The translations under genes were made by a program, and so were the position numbers. A stretch of 64,000 nt of DNA, taken from a candidate division KSB1 bacterium. GTDB taxonomy: Bacteria > Zhuqueibacterota > Zhuqueibacteria > Residuimicrobiales > Krinioviventaceae. The DNA is taken from the NCBI GenBank assembly GCA_034521575.1, contig JAXHMJ010000005.1, positions 1,054,001 to 1,118,000 on the forward strand. The letters are read 5' to 3'. The notes under the pieces are model-generated. The model worked only from the letters and a program-made list of their open reading frames with translations. It was not told the origin of the DNA and made no database searches. Below are positions 1-10,241 of this stretch, in pieces; within the stretch, counting starts at the first letter, position 1; the number at the start of each line of letters is the position of its first letter.

Positions 1-152
1 AATGGGCCTGGGTCAGGGATGGCAGCGGTAACGGATTTTTACAAATCACAGAACGAAATGATTACCAGCCGCCGGTGCGCTCACCCCACTCGATAGCTGT
101 GCTTGAAAAATTTCAGGTCAAAGACTTTACCCTGACCGTTCAAACAGCGTGA
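1..152 (+). CDS. C-terminal end of a protein entering from the left edge
   Basis: An open frame beginning at base 3 runs to a TGA at 150-152 and gives about 49 residues. They include QPPVRSPHSIAVL followed by a beta-strand-like KDFTLTV. This resembles the opening strands of DUF1080/laminin-G-like jelly-roll proteins, in which a longer domain would normally follow, so the gene may end prematurely here. The 5' part lies outside the window. The similarity is from memory of the motif only. Confidence 0.4.
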   Translation, partial: WAWVRDGSGNGFLQITERNDYQPPVRSPHSIAVLEKFQVKDFTLTVQTA

Positions 153-330
153 TTGAAAAAAGACAACGTTATTTGAATCAAAACGCTTGAGGGATAAAAG
201 CGGCTCTGCCCTTAATCATGTCAAGTGGACATCTCAGCATCGCGGTATTTGTGCGCAACTTTGCAATTATGGAAAAGAAGGGTTTAGATTTTAAATAGGT
301 CCGGATTGAAGACAGGCTGGGTTTGGCCCG

Positions 331-1500
331 CTATGATCCGTCATTTCCCGAAAACTCTATCCCATGCAGAGGAAAAATCAACCGTTTGACCCGCCGAATC
401 AGCGTATCGATCACCGGATCTACAGCCTGCCGCTGTTCATCGGTCACCGGCATAACCCGGTCCTGCAGCCCGCCCATCCAGTCCGTGGATTCCAGCATCA
501 CGCCGCCCAGGCCCAAATTCATATCGGATAACTCCTGGATATCCTCATTCATCACGCACCAGGCCAGAGACCAGGCGCGAACCGTATTTTCGACATTATA
601 CCCGCCTCCGCCGCTGACCAGCAGCGGTTTGTTCAGCCCCATCAAATAATTCAGCACCTCAACGTAAACGTTGTTGGTCAACTGCATATGCGCCAGGGGA
701 TCTCCGCTCAGAGCGTCCGCACCCAGTTCAAGGACAATAACATCAGCATTATAGGCTTGTATCAAAGGAACAGCCAGTTCATCAAAGCACCGCAACCAGG
801 CCTCGTTATAGACATGGGCGGGCATCGGCATATTCACAGAATACCCTTCTCCGGGGCCTGTTCCGATTTCGGTCTCAAATCCCGTACCCGGGAACAGCAG
901 TTCGCCGCTCTCATGCAGAGAGAGGGTCAATACATCATTACGGTTGTAGAAAAAATCCTGAACGCCGTCCCCGTGATGCACGTCAATATCCAGATAAAGA
1001 ACCCGTTGACCTTTTTCAGCAAGGTAATTGCAGGCAATCGCCACGTCATTGATATAACAAAACCCGGCCGCCAGCTCCGGTCCGGCATGGTGAAAACCAC
1101 CGGCCGGACTGAACGCGTATTTTGCTTTTTTAGCGAAAAGCATATCAGCGGCTTTAACCGTGCATCCGCAGGCCAAAGCGCCGTATTCGTACATTCCCTT
1201 AAACACCGGAACATCCGGACCGCCGATTCCCATTTTCAGCGCTTCAATATCCCAATCGCCTTTTTGGCATTTTAAAAGGGTATCCAGATAACGCCGGGTA
1301 TGGAACGTCTCGAGCAGCCGCCGGTCAGCCGGCTCTGCCTTTATCTCCTTACGTCCCGGGCCGGATAGCAATCCCATGGAATTCAGGGTTTTCCGGGTCT
1401 TTTGGGCGCGCTCGGTTTTGAACGGACAATCCGGTGGATAATGATGTTTTTCCAATTGTTTTGAATAAACAAAAATAACGTTTTGCTGCTTTGAACTCAC
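331..1500 (-). CDS. acuC: AcuC/class I histone-deacetylase-family lysine deacylase
   Basis: A 389-residue zinc-dependent deacetylase of the arginase/HDAC fold. Visible signature residues are the tandem His pair in GGFHHAG (137-138), the zinc and charge-relay segment DIDVHHGDG (171-179), the second zinc Asp in GADALSGD (D262), and the catalytic Tyr after GGGG (Y301). In Bacillus the AcuC homologue removes acetyl groups from acetyl-CoA synthetase. Here the start ATG overlaps the stop of the upstream GNAT-fused gene as ATGA, so the two are probably translationally coupled. Together with the ADP-forming acetyl-CoA synthetase this suggests acylation control of acetate metabolism. The family call is firm; the substrate is inferred. 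Confidence 0.9.
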   Translation of the reverse strand: MSSKQQNVIFVYSKQLEKHHYPPDCPFKTERAQKTRKTLNSMGLLSGPGRKEIKAEPADRRLLETFHTRRYLDTLLKCQKGDWDIEALKMGIGGPDVPVFKGMYEYGALACGCTVKAADMLFAKKAKYAFSPAGGFHHAGPELAAGFCYINDVAIACNYLAEKGQRVLYLDIDVHHGDGVQDFFYNRNDVLTLSLHESGELLFPGTGFETEIGTGPGEGYSVNMPMPAHVYNEAWLRCFDELAVPLIQAYNADVIVLELGADALSGDPLAHMQLTNNVYVEVLNYLMGLNKPLLVSGGGGYNVENTVRAWSLAWCVMNEDIQELSDMNLGLGGVMLESTDWMGGLQDRVMPVTDEQRQAVDPVIDTLIRRVKRLIFPLHGIEFSGNDGS

Positions 1501-3379
1501 TTGTTCTTGTGTTTCTCCGCTAGATCATAGGTGATATCGTAAACTTCACCGTCAAATTCAGTGTGAATACTGTATCCAGAGTTATGAAAAACCGCCAACA
1601 TGGCTTTATTTTCCGGCAAAACCTTGGCGTGAAACCGCTTGACATCATTTTTTCCGGCAATTTCACTGAGGAACTTTAAAAGCAGCGATCCCATGCCTTT
1701 TTTTTGCCATTCATCCTGTACCACAAAAGCAACCTCGGCCTGTCCCTGGCGGGGTTCGTTAAAATACTGACCGATCGCTACAACTTCCTGACCGGACACA
1801 CTGGGGACCACCCCCACTACCGCCACATTGTTTTTATAATCCACGTTGGTGAGCTCGCTGAACATCCTTGTGCGGGAACGCCACGGTTCGGGTCATATAG
1901 CGTTTTCGCAGTGATTCTTCACTCAATGAATACAGCATTTCAGACAGCGCCCGTTCATCCGTGGGTTTGACCGGCCGGAAAAGAATCTCAGTGCCGTCAC
2001 GCAGGGTTTCGTAACGTTCCAGTTGTTTGGGATAATCCACCCCTTCATAGGCGGTTTCCGACTGATCTTCATAAAGATAATTCTGCTTTTTAGCGTCCTG
2101 CAACAGTTGTTTTCGGAATTTGGGATGCGCAATATTGATCAAATCCAGGGCGCGCTGGCGAATGCTCTTGCCGTGCAGATAAGCCACACCGTATTCGGTC
2201 ACCACATAATGCACATCACCGCGTGTGGTCACCACTCCGGCGCCTTCCGTTAAATGCGGGACAATACGCGAAACGGTTCCTTTTTTAGCAGTCGACGGCA
2301 TAGCTATAATCGGTTTGCCGCCGCGGCTGCGCGCACTGCCGCGGATAAAATCGACCTGTCCGCCGATTCCGCTGTAAAACTCATATCCCAGTGAATCCGC
2401 ACAAACCTGACCGGTCAGATCAATTTCCAGTCCCACATTGATGCCCACCATGCGTTCGTGCTGACTGATCACATTGACATCATTGACATATTCTGTCGGA
2501 TGCAGTTCAATAAAAGGATTTTGATCAATATAATCGTACAAGCGCTGACTGCCCATACAAAAACTGGCAACCACCTTGCCCCGGTTCAGGGTTTTTTTCT
2601 TACAGGTGATCGCGCCGCATTCGATCAGATCTATAATCCAGTCGCTGAACATTTCCGTATGAATGCCCAGATCTTTTTTATCTTTTAGAAATTCAGCCAG
2701 GGCCTGAGGGATGCGGCCGATGCCGCATTCGATCGTGCTTCCATCATCGATCAAATGCGAAATATTCTGGCCGATGGCTCGCAGCACCTCGTCAGACTCG
2801 CGCTCCGGAACTTCAACCACATCCTCATCATACGGCACCAGCATATCAAGAGAATTCACATGCACAAAGCTGTCGCCGAACGTACGCGGCATTTTGCTGT
2901 TGACCTGAGCTATCACATAACGGGAGTTGGCGATAGCGGACTTTACAATATCCACGGACACCCCCAGACTGCAGAGTCCGTTTGCGTCCGGCGGCGTCAC
3001 GGAAATCAGAGAAACATCCAGAGGAATACGTCCGCTCTCGAATTCTTCCGGTATCTCGGACAAAAAAATCGGCGTATAATCCCCGACACCCTCGTTCAGA
3101 GCATGCCGCACATTATCTGCAATAAAAAAACTATTCATTTTAAACTTTTCGCCCAGTTTTTTATCCGCATATGGCGCATCGCCCACAGTGAGCAGATGAA
3201 CAATATGAGCATCATAGATATGACTGGAATGTTCAACCAAAGCGTTGACCAGATGCTGTGGTTGAGACACAGCCAGTGCCTATAAAAATACTATTACCCG
3301 GCTTAATCGCCTTCATGGCGACAGGGGTTTTGACAATCTTGTCTTTATACTTTTCCTGCCAATTGATTTCCTGTTGCAT
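1497..3379 (-). pseudogene. acetyl-CoA hydrolase/CoA-transferase fused to GNAT acetyltransferase, two frameshifts
   Basis: Reading from the ATG at 3379 (preceded by AGAAGGA) gives MQQEINWQEKYKDK and then IFIGTGC. One extra base near 3268-3270 then shifts the frame; the next frame continues SQPQHLVNALVEH, exactly where the family has its nucleotide-fold start. The CoA-transferase/hydrolase domain is complete (glutamate-containing segment around GVAYLHGKSIRQRA). It leads into a GNAT domain that is split by a second extra base near 1855: FPHKDVQ in one frame, ELTNVDYKNN in the next. The GNAT acetyl-CoA loop is QKKGMGSLLL. Such fusions are about 620-640 aa, which matches the repaired length. It sits between acetyl-CoA synthetase and acuC. 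Either a recent pseudogene or two sequencing errors. Confidence 0.75.
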
Positions 3380-3396
3380 TTTATCCTTCTCTCAAA

Positions 3397-5502
3397 TTAT
3401 TTGTTTTCTTCTACACTCATTCTTGCGTCAACGGCGATGGGAGTCACTCCCGGAGGACCGATGACAAACGGATTGATATCAAGTTCCTGAATTTGCGGAA
3501 ACTCGGTGACCAGCTGAGACAATCGCTGTAAACTCTCAGCCAGGGCATCTATATCAACACCTTCCTCACCGCGCACGCCTTCCAGCATTTGATAGGTTTT
3601 TGTGCTTTTCAGCATTTGTTTGGCTTCATCCGCTGTAATCGGCGCCAATGAAAAAGATACATCCTTGAGCACTTCGACCATAGTGCCGCCCATACCAAAC
3701 ATCATCAGCGGTCCAAACCGCGAATCCCGGTTCATACCGAGGATCACTTCCTTGCCGCCGGTTGACATTTTTTCAACCAATACACCTAAAATATTGGCAT
3801 CGGGCTGCTTTTGAGGAATGCGGTACATCATCAAATCAAACGCATCCTTAACCTCAGTCAAGGAGCGCAAACCGACTTTGACACCGCCCACATCGGATTT
3901 GTGAATAATATCGGGCGACCAGATCTTCATAACCACCGGGAACCCGATCTGTTCGGCTATGGTGGCGGCATGTTCCGGACTGGTTGCAATGGTTCCCTGG
4001 GGTGTGGCAAATCCATAAGCTTCCAAAACTCCCTTGGCCTCGGTTTCCCCCACTTCGCGTTTGCCTTCACGCAAATGTTTATCGATAACTTTTTCCACTT
4101 TGTGCCGGTTGACCGGGAACAGTTTCACCACACGTTTGGGACGCGAACGCCAGCGCGTGTAATCGATCATCACCTGAAGTGTGTTAACCGCATCTTCAGG
4201 AGAACTGTACTGGGGAATTTTGCCTTTCTGCAGAATTGCAACACCTTCGTCTACCTTGGATGCACCCATAAAACAGGCAAAGATCGGCTTGTCCGGTTTC
4301 TCTTTGGAAATCTTGACAATAGCTTTAGCCGTTTTTTCCGACTCGGTCATAGCCTGGGGCGTCAGCACAACGATCACCGCATCCACTTTATCGTCTTCCA
4401 TCACCACATCAAGAGCGTATTCGTACCGGTCTGCCAGGGCATCACCCAGCACATCAATGGGATTATGAATATTGGCGGCAGCAGGCAGGTTCTCGGCCAG
4501 TTTGTCCTCGGTTTCCTGACTCAGAGACGCAAAATCAAGCCCGTGTGCTTCAATGGAATCCGCAGTCATAATTCCGGGACCGCCGGCATTGGTAATCACC
4601 GCCACACGCGATCCCGTTGGCAGCGGCTGATTGGCAAAGGCGCGTGCGTAATTGAACTGTTCCATTATAGATTTGCAGCGTACAATACCCGATTTTTTAA
4701 ACACAGCTTCATAGGCCTGTTCACCGCCGGCCAGACTTCCGGTATGCGAGGAAGCCGCTTTGGCGCCGGCTGAAGAACCGCCCGATTTGATCAGAATCAT
4801 CGGTTTGCGGCTGGAAATCTCCTCCGCAACCCGGGCGAATTCATTGCCGTCGTCGATACTTTCCAGATAACCGGCAATCACCCTGGTTGTCGAATCATCA
4901 GCCAATGCTTCAATCACATCCAGTTCGTTCACATCGGCTTTATTGCCAATGCTCACCAGTTTACTGAATCCGATCCCCTGATCGTTCGCCATATCCAGAA
5001 TAGCAGCCAGCAATGCGCCGGACTGAGAAATATAAGCGGTTCCGCCTTTAACCGGCAGATCACCGCCGAAACTGGCGTTCAGTTTGCTCGATGTGGAAAT
5101 CACTCCGAGACAGTTGGGCCCAATGAAGCGAACATTTCCCCGGCGCGCAATTTGCCTAATTTTCTTTTCAAGCTTTTTACCTTCTTCACCCACCTCTTTG
5201 AACCCGGCGGTGATAATAATGACCGAATCCACACCAAGTTTAACGCATTGTTCCATAATATTCGGAACCACTTTGGCGGGAACAATGATTAAAACCAGAT
5301 CCGGGGTTGAACCAATGGATTCCAGATCAGGGTAGCATTTCAGACCTTCAATTTGATCAGTTTTGTGATTAACAGGAAAGAGATCCCCCTCAAACCCGGA
5401 ATTTTTGAGATTCCAAAGAATCTCGTATCCTACTTTTCCCTTTTTCTGGGAAGCGCCTACAATAGCAACCGATTTTGGATCAAAAAATTTTTCTAGAGAC
5501 AT
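3397..5502 (-). CDS. ADP-forming acetate/acyl-CoA synthetase (fused alpha-beta)
   Basis: A 701-residue protein that makes ATP from acyl-CoA, ADP and phosphate, or the reverse. An N-terminal CoA-binding Rossmann domain begins FDPKSVAIVGAS, two ligase-CoA domains follow, and the phosphohistidine loop is SSHTGSLAGG near residues 250-260. An ATP-grasp domain starts near residue 480 (FPVVMKIWSPDIIHKSDVGG). Length and order match the single-chain acd type found in archaea and anaerobic or candidate-phylum bacteria. It is first in a minus-strand operon with the CoA-transferase/GNAT gene 17 bp downstream and acuC after that. In Salmonella Pat, a similar ADP-forming-synthetase-like domain is fused to GNAT; here the parts are separate. 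Confidence 0.92.
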   Translation of the reverse strand: MSLEKFFDPKSVAIVGASQKKGKVGYEILWNLKNSGFEGDLFPVNHKTDQIEGLKCYPDLESIGSTPDLVLIIVPAKVVPNIMEQCVKLGVDSVIIITAGFKEVGEEGKKLEKKIRQIARRGNVRFIGPNCLGVISTSSKLNASFGGDLPVKGGTAYISQSGALLAAILDMANDQGIGFSKLVSIGNKADVNELDVIEALADDSTTRVIAGYLESIDDGNEFARVAEEISSRKPMILIKSGGSSAGAKAASSHTGSLAGGEQAYEAVFKKSGIVRCKSIMEQFNYARAFANQPLPTGSRVAVITNAGGPGIMTADSIEAHGLDFASLSQETEDKLAENLPAAANIHNPIDVLGDALADRYEYALDVVMEDDKVDAVIVVLTPQAMTESEKTAKAIVKISKEKPDKPIFACFMGASKVDEGVAILQKGKIPQYSSPEDAVNTLQVMIDYTRWRSRPKRVVKLFPVNRHKVEKVIDKHLREGKREVGETEAKGVLEAYGFATPQGTIATSPEHAATIAEQIGFPVVMKIWSPDIIHKSDVGGVKVGLRSLTEVKDAFDLMMYRIPQKQPDANILGVLVEKMSTGGKEVILGMNRDSRFGPLMMFGMGGTMVEVLKDVSFSLAPITADEAKQMLKSTKTYQMLEGVRGEEGVDIDALAESLQRLSQLVTEFPQIQELDINPFVIGPPGVTPIAVDARMSVEENK

Positions 5503-5703
5503 GACACATCATTACCTTGTATTTGAATTGATTTGATTACAGAAAAGTATTTTAACAAAAACTATAAACAAAGTCAAGTTAAAAGAAAGTAAAAATGAAT
5601 CTAAAATCAGTTTAAAAATTCGCGGGATCATTCCAAGCCGGTTCGCTTTATCAGTGTGACAGTGACCAGCTGGCGGCTAAAAAAGAAGAACCGGGAGTTT
5701 CTT

Positions 5704-6837
5704 TCAATATTTAGAAAATATAATGTTTTGGGCCGACTGTTGGGTCAGACGATGATAAAGACTCGATAGAAACAAACGATTGTCCAGGGCAACGTAACGA
5801 ACCGTGCCGCCCATGCGGTAAAAGCTTTTTAAAAACCTCAAATAATAATCAGGTTCAGATTTGGGCGGTTCACCCTGACTCCAGTCCCAGCTCGCAGGTT
5901 GCAAATCGTTAACGACCAGCCAGTGATCCCGTATCGATCCGCTGTTCCCGAGCACATTGTTGGCCGCGGACACGGCTTTTTCGAATACCTGTGGCGCCAT
6001 AATCGCAGAGCCCACTGACAGAAATACACCGCCGGACAGTTTGCTCACCGATTTGACCATGATCTGAAAATCCCAGTGACCGCCGCGCCCCAGGGCTGCG
6101 CCATTTGCCCGGGGATGATTATAAATAATATCATAACCGATACCCGGATGCACAGTCGCCGGCACTGACAACTCGAATGCCTGTCCGAATACAGAATTTT
6201 TTTTAAAAGGATGCGCGACAGATAAAAAACCGGAATCCGTTTGAAACACAGAAAGATCGTTCCAAAGGTCGGCTTTGGCCGAAAGCAGCGGATCAAATTG
6301 TTCAACACCATTCAGGATATCCCGCTTGAGTTGTTTTTTGTCCGGTATATCCATTCCCTGATTGGCGATCAACGCCCCTATCGATTCACCATAGCCCATT
6401 CCCTTGACCGCGCCGGCCAGCACCGCAAGATTCAGATAATTCCCGGTTTCATTCCAGGTTCCGAATTTCCCCTGGCTGACATTGGCGCGCACATCTTCCT
6501 CAGAGCGTCCCATCCAGGCAAATTCCCAGTCATGAATTCCGCCGGCGCCATTGGTAGCGATATGGGTAATCCACCCCTCCTGCATCATCCGGATAACCAG
6601 CGGAGACAAACCGTTTTTAATCAAGTGCGCGCCAAACGCCAGGATCACAGATGCGCCGCTTTTGCGGGCGCGGATAATCCGCTCGGCTGTTTGCGCGATT
6701 TTACCAGCAACGTCCGGTTTTAGCAAAGGCGTATCGGCATCGGGATCTGCCTTTATATCATTGAAACAGGACTTGCTTTGACGTTCTCTGACCGGATAGA
6801 CCGTAATCTGATCCGGGGTTATTTTTTCAAAAGGCAT
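5704..6837 (-). CDS. conserved protein of unknown function, 377 aa
   Basis: Not recognised with certainty. The middle carries SGASVILAFGAHLIKNGL and ITHIATNGAGGIHDWE, an alternation of strands and glycine turns like a nucleotide-binding Rossmann fold, then GRSEEDVRANVSQGKFG. A later segment has a glycine-rich GRGGHWDFQIM. There is no signal peptide or membrane segment. The arrangement loosely recalls deoxyhypusine-synthase-like folds, but that is a guess. It is divergently transcribed from the sugar kinase at 7008 across a 170-bp gap, so a shared regulatory region is possible. A GAGG ribosome site precedes the ATG. Confidence 0.7.
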   Translation of the reverse strand: MPFEKITPDQITVYPVRERQSKSCFNDIKADPDADTPLLKPDVAGKIAQTAERIIRARKSGASVILAFGAHLIKNGLSPLVIRMMQEGWITHIATNGAGGIHDWEFAWMGRSEEDVRANVSQGKFGTWNETGNYLNLAVLAGAVKGMGYGESIGALIANQGMDIPDKKQLKRDILNGVEQFDPLLSAKADLWNDLSVFQTDSGFLSVAHPFKKNSVFGQAFELSVPATVHPGIGYDIIYNHPRANGAALGRGGHWDFQIMVKSVSKLSGGVFLSVGSAIMAPQVFEKAVSAANNVLGNSGSIRDHWLVVNDLQPASWDWSQGEPPKSEPDYYLRFLKSFYRMGGTVRYVALDNRLFLSSLYHRLTQQSAQNIIFSKY

Positions 6838-7007
6838 CGGAACCTCGTTGTCAATGCGCGGTCAAATCAGATTACATCTTGATTTTTAGCACTGTAACTT
6901 TTATATTGAACCGGGACTTTTCGTCTCAGGGCTTGATACGATTGGTATAATATAAATAAAAAGAGAGAAAATTCAACAAAAAAAGTCAATTAGAAAAGGA
7001 TGAGAAT

Positions 7008-8579
7008 ATGGGATATTTATTTGCAGGCATTGACAGCTCCACTCAGGGCACAAAGCTGCTTGTCCTGAATATGGAAACCCAAAAGGTTATTTATACCGAT
7101 TCCGTCAATTATGACAAGGATTTGCCTCAGTACGACACCCGGAACGGTGTCATACAAACCGACAAGGCCGGGGTTTCGGAATCCAATCCGAACATGTGGG
7201 TGGACGCCCTGCACATGCTGTTTGAACGACTGCGCAAATCCGATGTAGAGCAGCAGCGTATAAAATGTATTTCCGTTTCCGGGCAGCAGCACGGTCTGGT
7301 GACCCTGGACAAAGACGGCAACCTGACACGTCCAACCAGCAAATTGTGGAATGATTTCAGCACCCAGAAAGAGTGCGACATCATGACGGAAAAAACAGGC
7401 GGCGTTGATGCCATGATTAAAGAGGTGGGCAACAGCCAGCGCACCGGATATACCGCAGCCAAGATCTTTCATATGGCGCGTCATGAACCCGAGGCCTTTG
7501 AAAAAACCTGCACCTGCTTTCTCGTTCACAACTATATCAACTGGTTTTTGACCGGCGGCCGCAATGGCGGCGTGCGTGTCATGGAACCCGGCGACACCTC
7601 GGGAATGGCCCTCTGGCACCCCGGTACCCAAACCTGGTCGAAAAAAGTGATGGGAATCATTTCCCCGGATCTGGAACAAAAACTGCCGCCATTGAAAGCA
7701 GCAGATAAAAGCATCGGCGCCATTTCCCAGGACCTTGTGGAACACTATAAATTTGATCCGTCCTGTAAAATCGATGCGGGCTGCGGTGATAATATGTACG
7801 GCGCCGTGGGAACCGGCAACGTCGCTCCCGGCATTGTGACCCTCAGCCTGGGAACCAGCGGCACCGCGTATACCTGTTTATCCGAACCCTATATCGATCG
7901 CAAAGGAGAAATCGCGGCATTTTGCGACAGCACCGGCAACCACTTGCCGCTGTTGTGCGTATCCAATCTGGCCAACGGCTACAACCAGGTACTGGAGCAG
8001 TATAAACTGTCGCACCAGGACTTTGTCAAGCGCGTGCAAAACGTCCCCGTGGGCAACAAGGGTAGAATTCTGATTCCCTGGTACATGGGCGAACGCACAC
8101 CCGATATGCCCAACGCCACACCTGTGTATTTCGGATTCGGTCTGGATGATTTTCAACCCGATATTCTCTGCCGGGCGGTACTGGAAGGCCATATCCTGAA
8201 TTTGTATGAAGGATTTCGCGATATGCCGGTAAAACCCAGGGAAATCCGGCTCACAGGCGGCCTGTCTCAATCCAAAGCCTGGGTTCAGACCATTGCCGAT
8301 ATTTTTGAAACCGAAGCCGTGCCGGTGGAAGGCGAAGGCGCCGCTCTGGGCGCGGCCCTGCATGCAGCATGGGTTTGGAAAAAAGAAGCGGGGGAACGCG
8401 TGGACCTCAAAGATCTGGTTCAGCCCTTTGTCGTGCTGCAGGAAGACCGTCGATGCAAACCGGATCCGGATCATGTGAACATTCACAACCAGCAAAAACA
8501 ATTATTCTCGGCGTTGAGCAAACGCGCACGCGGATTGTCCGCGGATGATCCGTTTGCCCTGTCCAAGAGCATGTCGTAA
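7008..8579 (+). CDS. xylB: xylulokinase-like FGGY carbohydrate kinase
   Basis: A 523-residue FGGY kinase that phosphorylates a ketose such as D-xylulose with ATP. The N-terminal phosphate loop is AGIDSSTQGTK. The catalytic Asp lies in GCGDNMYGAVGTG near residue 260, and the C-terminal adenosine motif is LTGGLSQSKAW, with GEGAALGAALHA near 445. The start is set by an AAAGGATGAG ribosome site 8 bp upstream. No isomerase, transporter or regulator of pentose use lies alongside, so the exact sugar is inferred. nadB follows 47 bp downstream on the same strand. Confidence 0.85.
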   Translation: MGYLFAGIDSSTQGTKLLVLNMETQKVIYTDSVNYDKDLPQYDTRNGVIQTDKAGVSESNPNMWVDALHMLFERLRKSDVEQQRIKCISVSGQQHGLVTLDKDGNLTRPTSKLWNDFSTQKECDIMTEKTGGVDAMIKEVGNSQRTGYTAAKIFHMARHEPEAFEKTCTCFLVHNYINWFLTGGRNGGVRVMEPGDTSGMALWHPGTQTWSKKVMGIISPDLEQKLPPLKAADKSIGAISQDLVEHYKFDPSCKIDAGCGDNMYGAVGTGNVAPGIVTLSLGTSGTAYTCLSEPYIDRKGEIAAFCDSTGNHLPLLCVSNLANGYNQVLEQYKLSHQDFVKRVQNVPVGNKGRILIPWYMGERTPDMPNATPVYFGFGLDDFQPDILCRAVLEGHILNLYEGFRDMPVKPREIRLTGGLSQSKAWVQTIADIFETEAVPVEGEGAALGAALHAAWVWKKEAGERVDLKDLVQPFVVLQEDRRCKPDPDHVNIHNQQKQLFSALSKRARGLSADDPFALSKSMS

Positions 8580-8626
8580 AGGTATGCGGTCCGCTGTCAT
8601 TACACTACTATTCCGGGAAAACCAAT

Positions 8627-10240
8627 ATGGCCTATGAATCTGACTTTTTAATCATCGGCAGCGGTATCGCGGGACTTTCCGCTGCATTGAAACTGTCCAG
8701 GGTCGGAACCGTCGCAATTGCAACCAAAAAAGAAAAAGCAGAGTCCAACACCAATTATGCCCAGGGGGGGATCGCATCGGTGTTTGATGCGGACGACTCG
8801 TTTGATCAGCATATAAAAGACACATTGGCAACCGGGGCGGGCCTTTCCAATCCGAAAGCTGTGAGCATGATTGTAGAACGAGGTCCCGCTCTCATCAATG
8901 AACTGTTTGATCTGGGAGTGCCGTTTACCAAGCGTTCTGACGGCGAATTTGATTTGGGACGAGAGGGCGGACATCAATTTGAACGTATCGTTCATGTCAG
9001 AGACCATACCGGGCAGGATGTAGAACAAACCCTGCTCAATGCGGTCAAGGAAAATCCGAACATCAGCCTGTATGAAGACCACGTCGCAATTGATCTAATT
9101 ACGGAACATCATGTGTTTTCTCCCGGCAGCTTGCAGCAGGACACATCTTTCTCTTGCTGGGGCGCTTATGTGCTTGATGAAAAAGGCGGACAGGTCAAAC
9201 GCTTCATGGCCAGGGCCACTATTTTGGCGACCGGCGGCTGCGGTCAGGTGTACCTGCACACCACTAATCCGGGCATTGCCACAGGTGACGGCGTGGCTAT
9301 GTGCTACCGCGCCGGAGTGGCCATCGCCAACATGGAATTTATGCAGTTTCATCCCACATCCCTGTTTCATCCGCAGGCCAAGTCGTTTCTGATCTCGGAA
9401 GCGCTGCGTGGCTATGGCGCCGTCCTGGTCAACCGGCAGGGAGAAACGTTTGTGGACAAATTCCACCGCAGCGGTTCACTGGCGCCGCGCGATGTGGTGG
9501 CCCGTGCCATTGACTCGGAAATGAAAAAATCGGGAGAGTCCTGCGTTTACCTCAATGTCAGTCATAAAAACGCGGAAGAGACGCGTCAACGATTTCCCAA
9601 AATTTATTCCACTTGTAAACAGTATAAAATCGATATCACCCGGGAACCCATCCCGGTTGTGCCGGCCGCACACTATTCATGCGGCGGCGTGGTCACGGAC
9701 CTCGAGGGACGCACGTCGTTATCCGGATTGTTTGCCTGCGGTGAGGTAAGCTGCACCGGCGTCCACGGCGCCAACCGTCTGGCATCCAATTCACTGCTGG
9801 AAGCATTGGTATTTGCCGATCAGTGTGTAAACGCCGCAAAATCTTGTGTAAAAAACAATCATAATAGCTTGCCGCGTATCCCGCTCTGGGATGACGCCGG
9901 CACGTTTAACAGTAAAGAATGGGTACTGATCTCGCATGATAAAATGGAGATTAAAAACCTGATGTGGGATTACGTGGGAATTGTCAGATCAACATTGAGA
10001 CTGGAGCGCGCCTTGAGTCGCGTCCGGTTGGTGGGGCGAGAAATTGAAAATTTCTACAGACGCACCACAGTAGCCGCCGGCCTCATTGAATTGCGCAACC
10101 TGGCAACCGTTGCGCAGCTTATTATCCAGTCAGCCTTACTGCGCAAAGAAAGCCGGGGGCTGCATTACACCACCGACTATCCGCAAAAGAATGACACGGA
10201 TTATCTAAAAGATACGATTCTGCAAAAACGCGTGATCTGA
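8627..10240 (+). CDS. nadB: L-aspartate oxidase
   Basis: A 537-residue FAD enzyme that oxidises L-aspartate to iminoaspartate, the first step of bacterial NAD synthesis. The FAD dinucleotide-binding motif is IGSGIAGLSAALKLS at residues 9-23. TNYAQGGIASV follows, as in the succinate dehydrogenase/aspartate oxidase family. The C-terminal substrate region has GVHGANRLASNSLLEALVF. nadA and nadC are not in the window. The gene is probably co-transcribed with the kinase upstream, although the ribosome site is weak. It converges on yjbQ, whose stop lies only 2 bp away. Confidence 0.93.
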   Translation: MAYESDFLIIGSGIAGLSAALKLSRVGTVAIATKKEKAESNTNYAQGGIASVFDADDSFDQHIKDTLATGAGLSNPKAVSMIVERGPALINELFDLGVPFTKRSDGEFDLGREGGHQFERIVHVRDHTGQDVEQTLLNAVKENPNISLYEDHVAIDLITEHHVFSPGSLQQDTSFSCWGAYVLDEKGGQVKRFMARATILATGGCGQVYLHTTNPGIATGDGVAMCYRAGVAIANMEFMQFHPTSLFHPQAKSFLISEALRGYGAVLVNRQGETFVDKFHRSGSLAPRDVVARAIDSEMKKSGESCVYLNVSHKNAEETRQRFPKIYSTCKQYKIDITREPIPVVPAAHYSCGGVVTDLEGRTSLSGLFACGEVSCTGVHGANRLASNSLLEALVFADQCVNAAKSCVKNNHNSLPRIPLWDDAGTFNSKEWVLISHDKMEIKNLMWDYVGIVRSTLRLERALSRVRLVGREIENFYRRTTVAAGLIELRNLATVAQLIIQSALLRKESRGLHYTTDYPQKNDTDYLKDTILQKRVI

Positions 10241-10241
10241 T

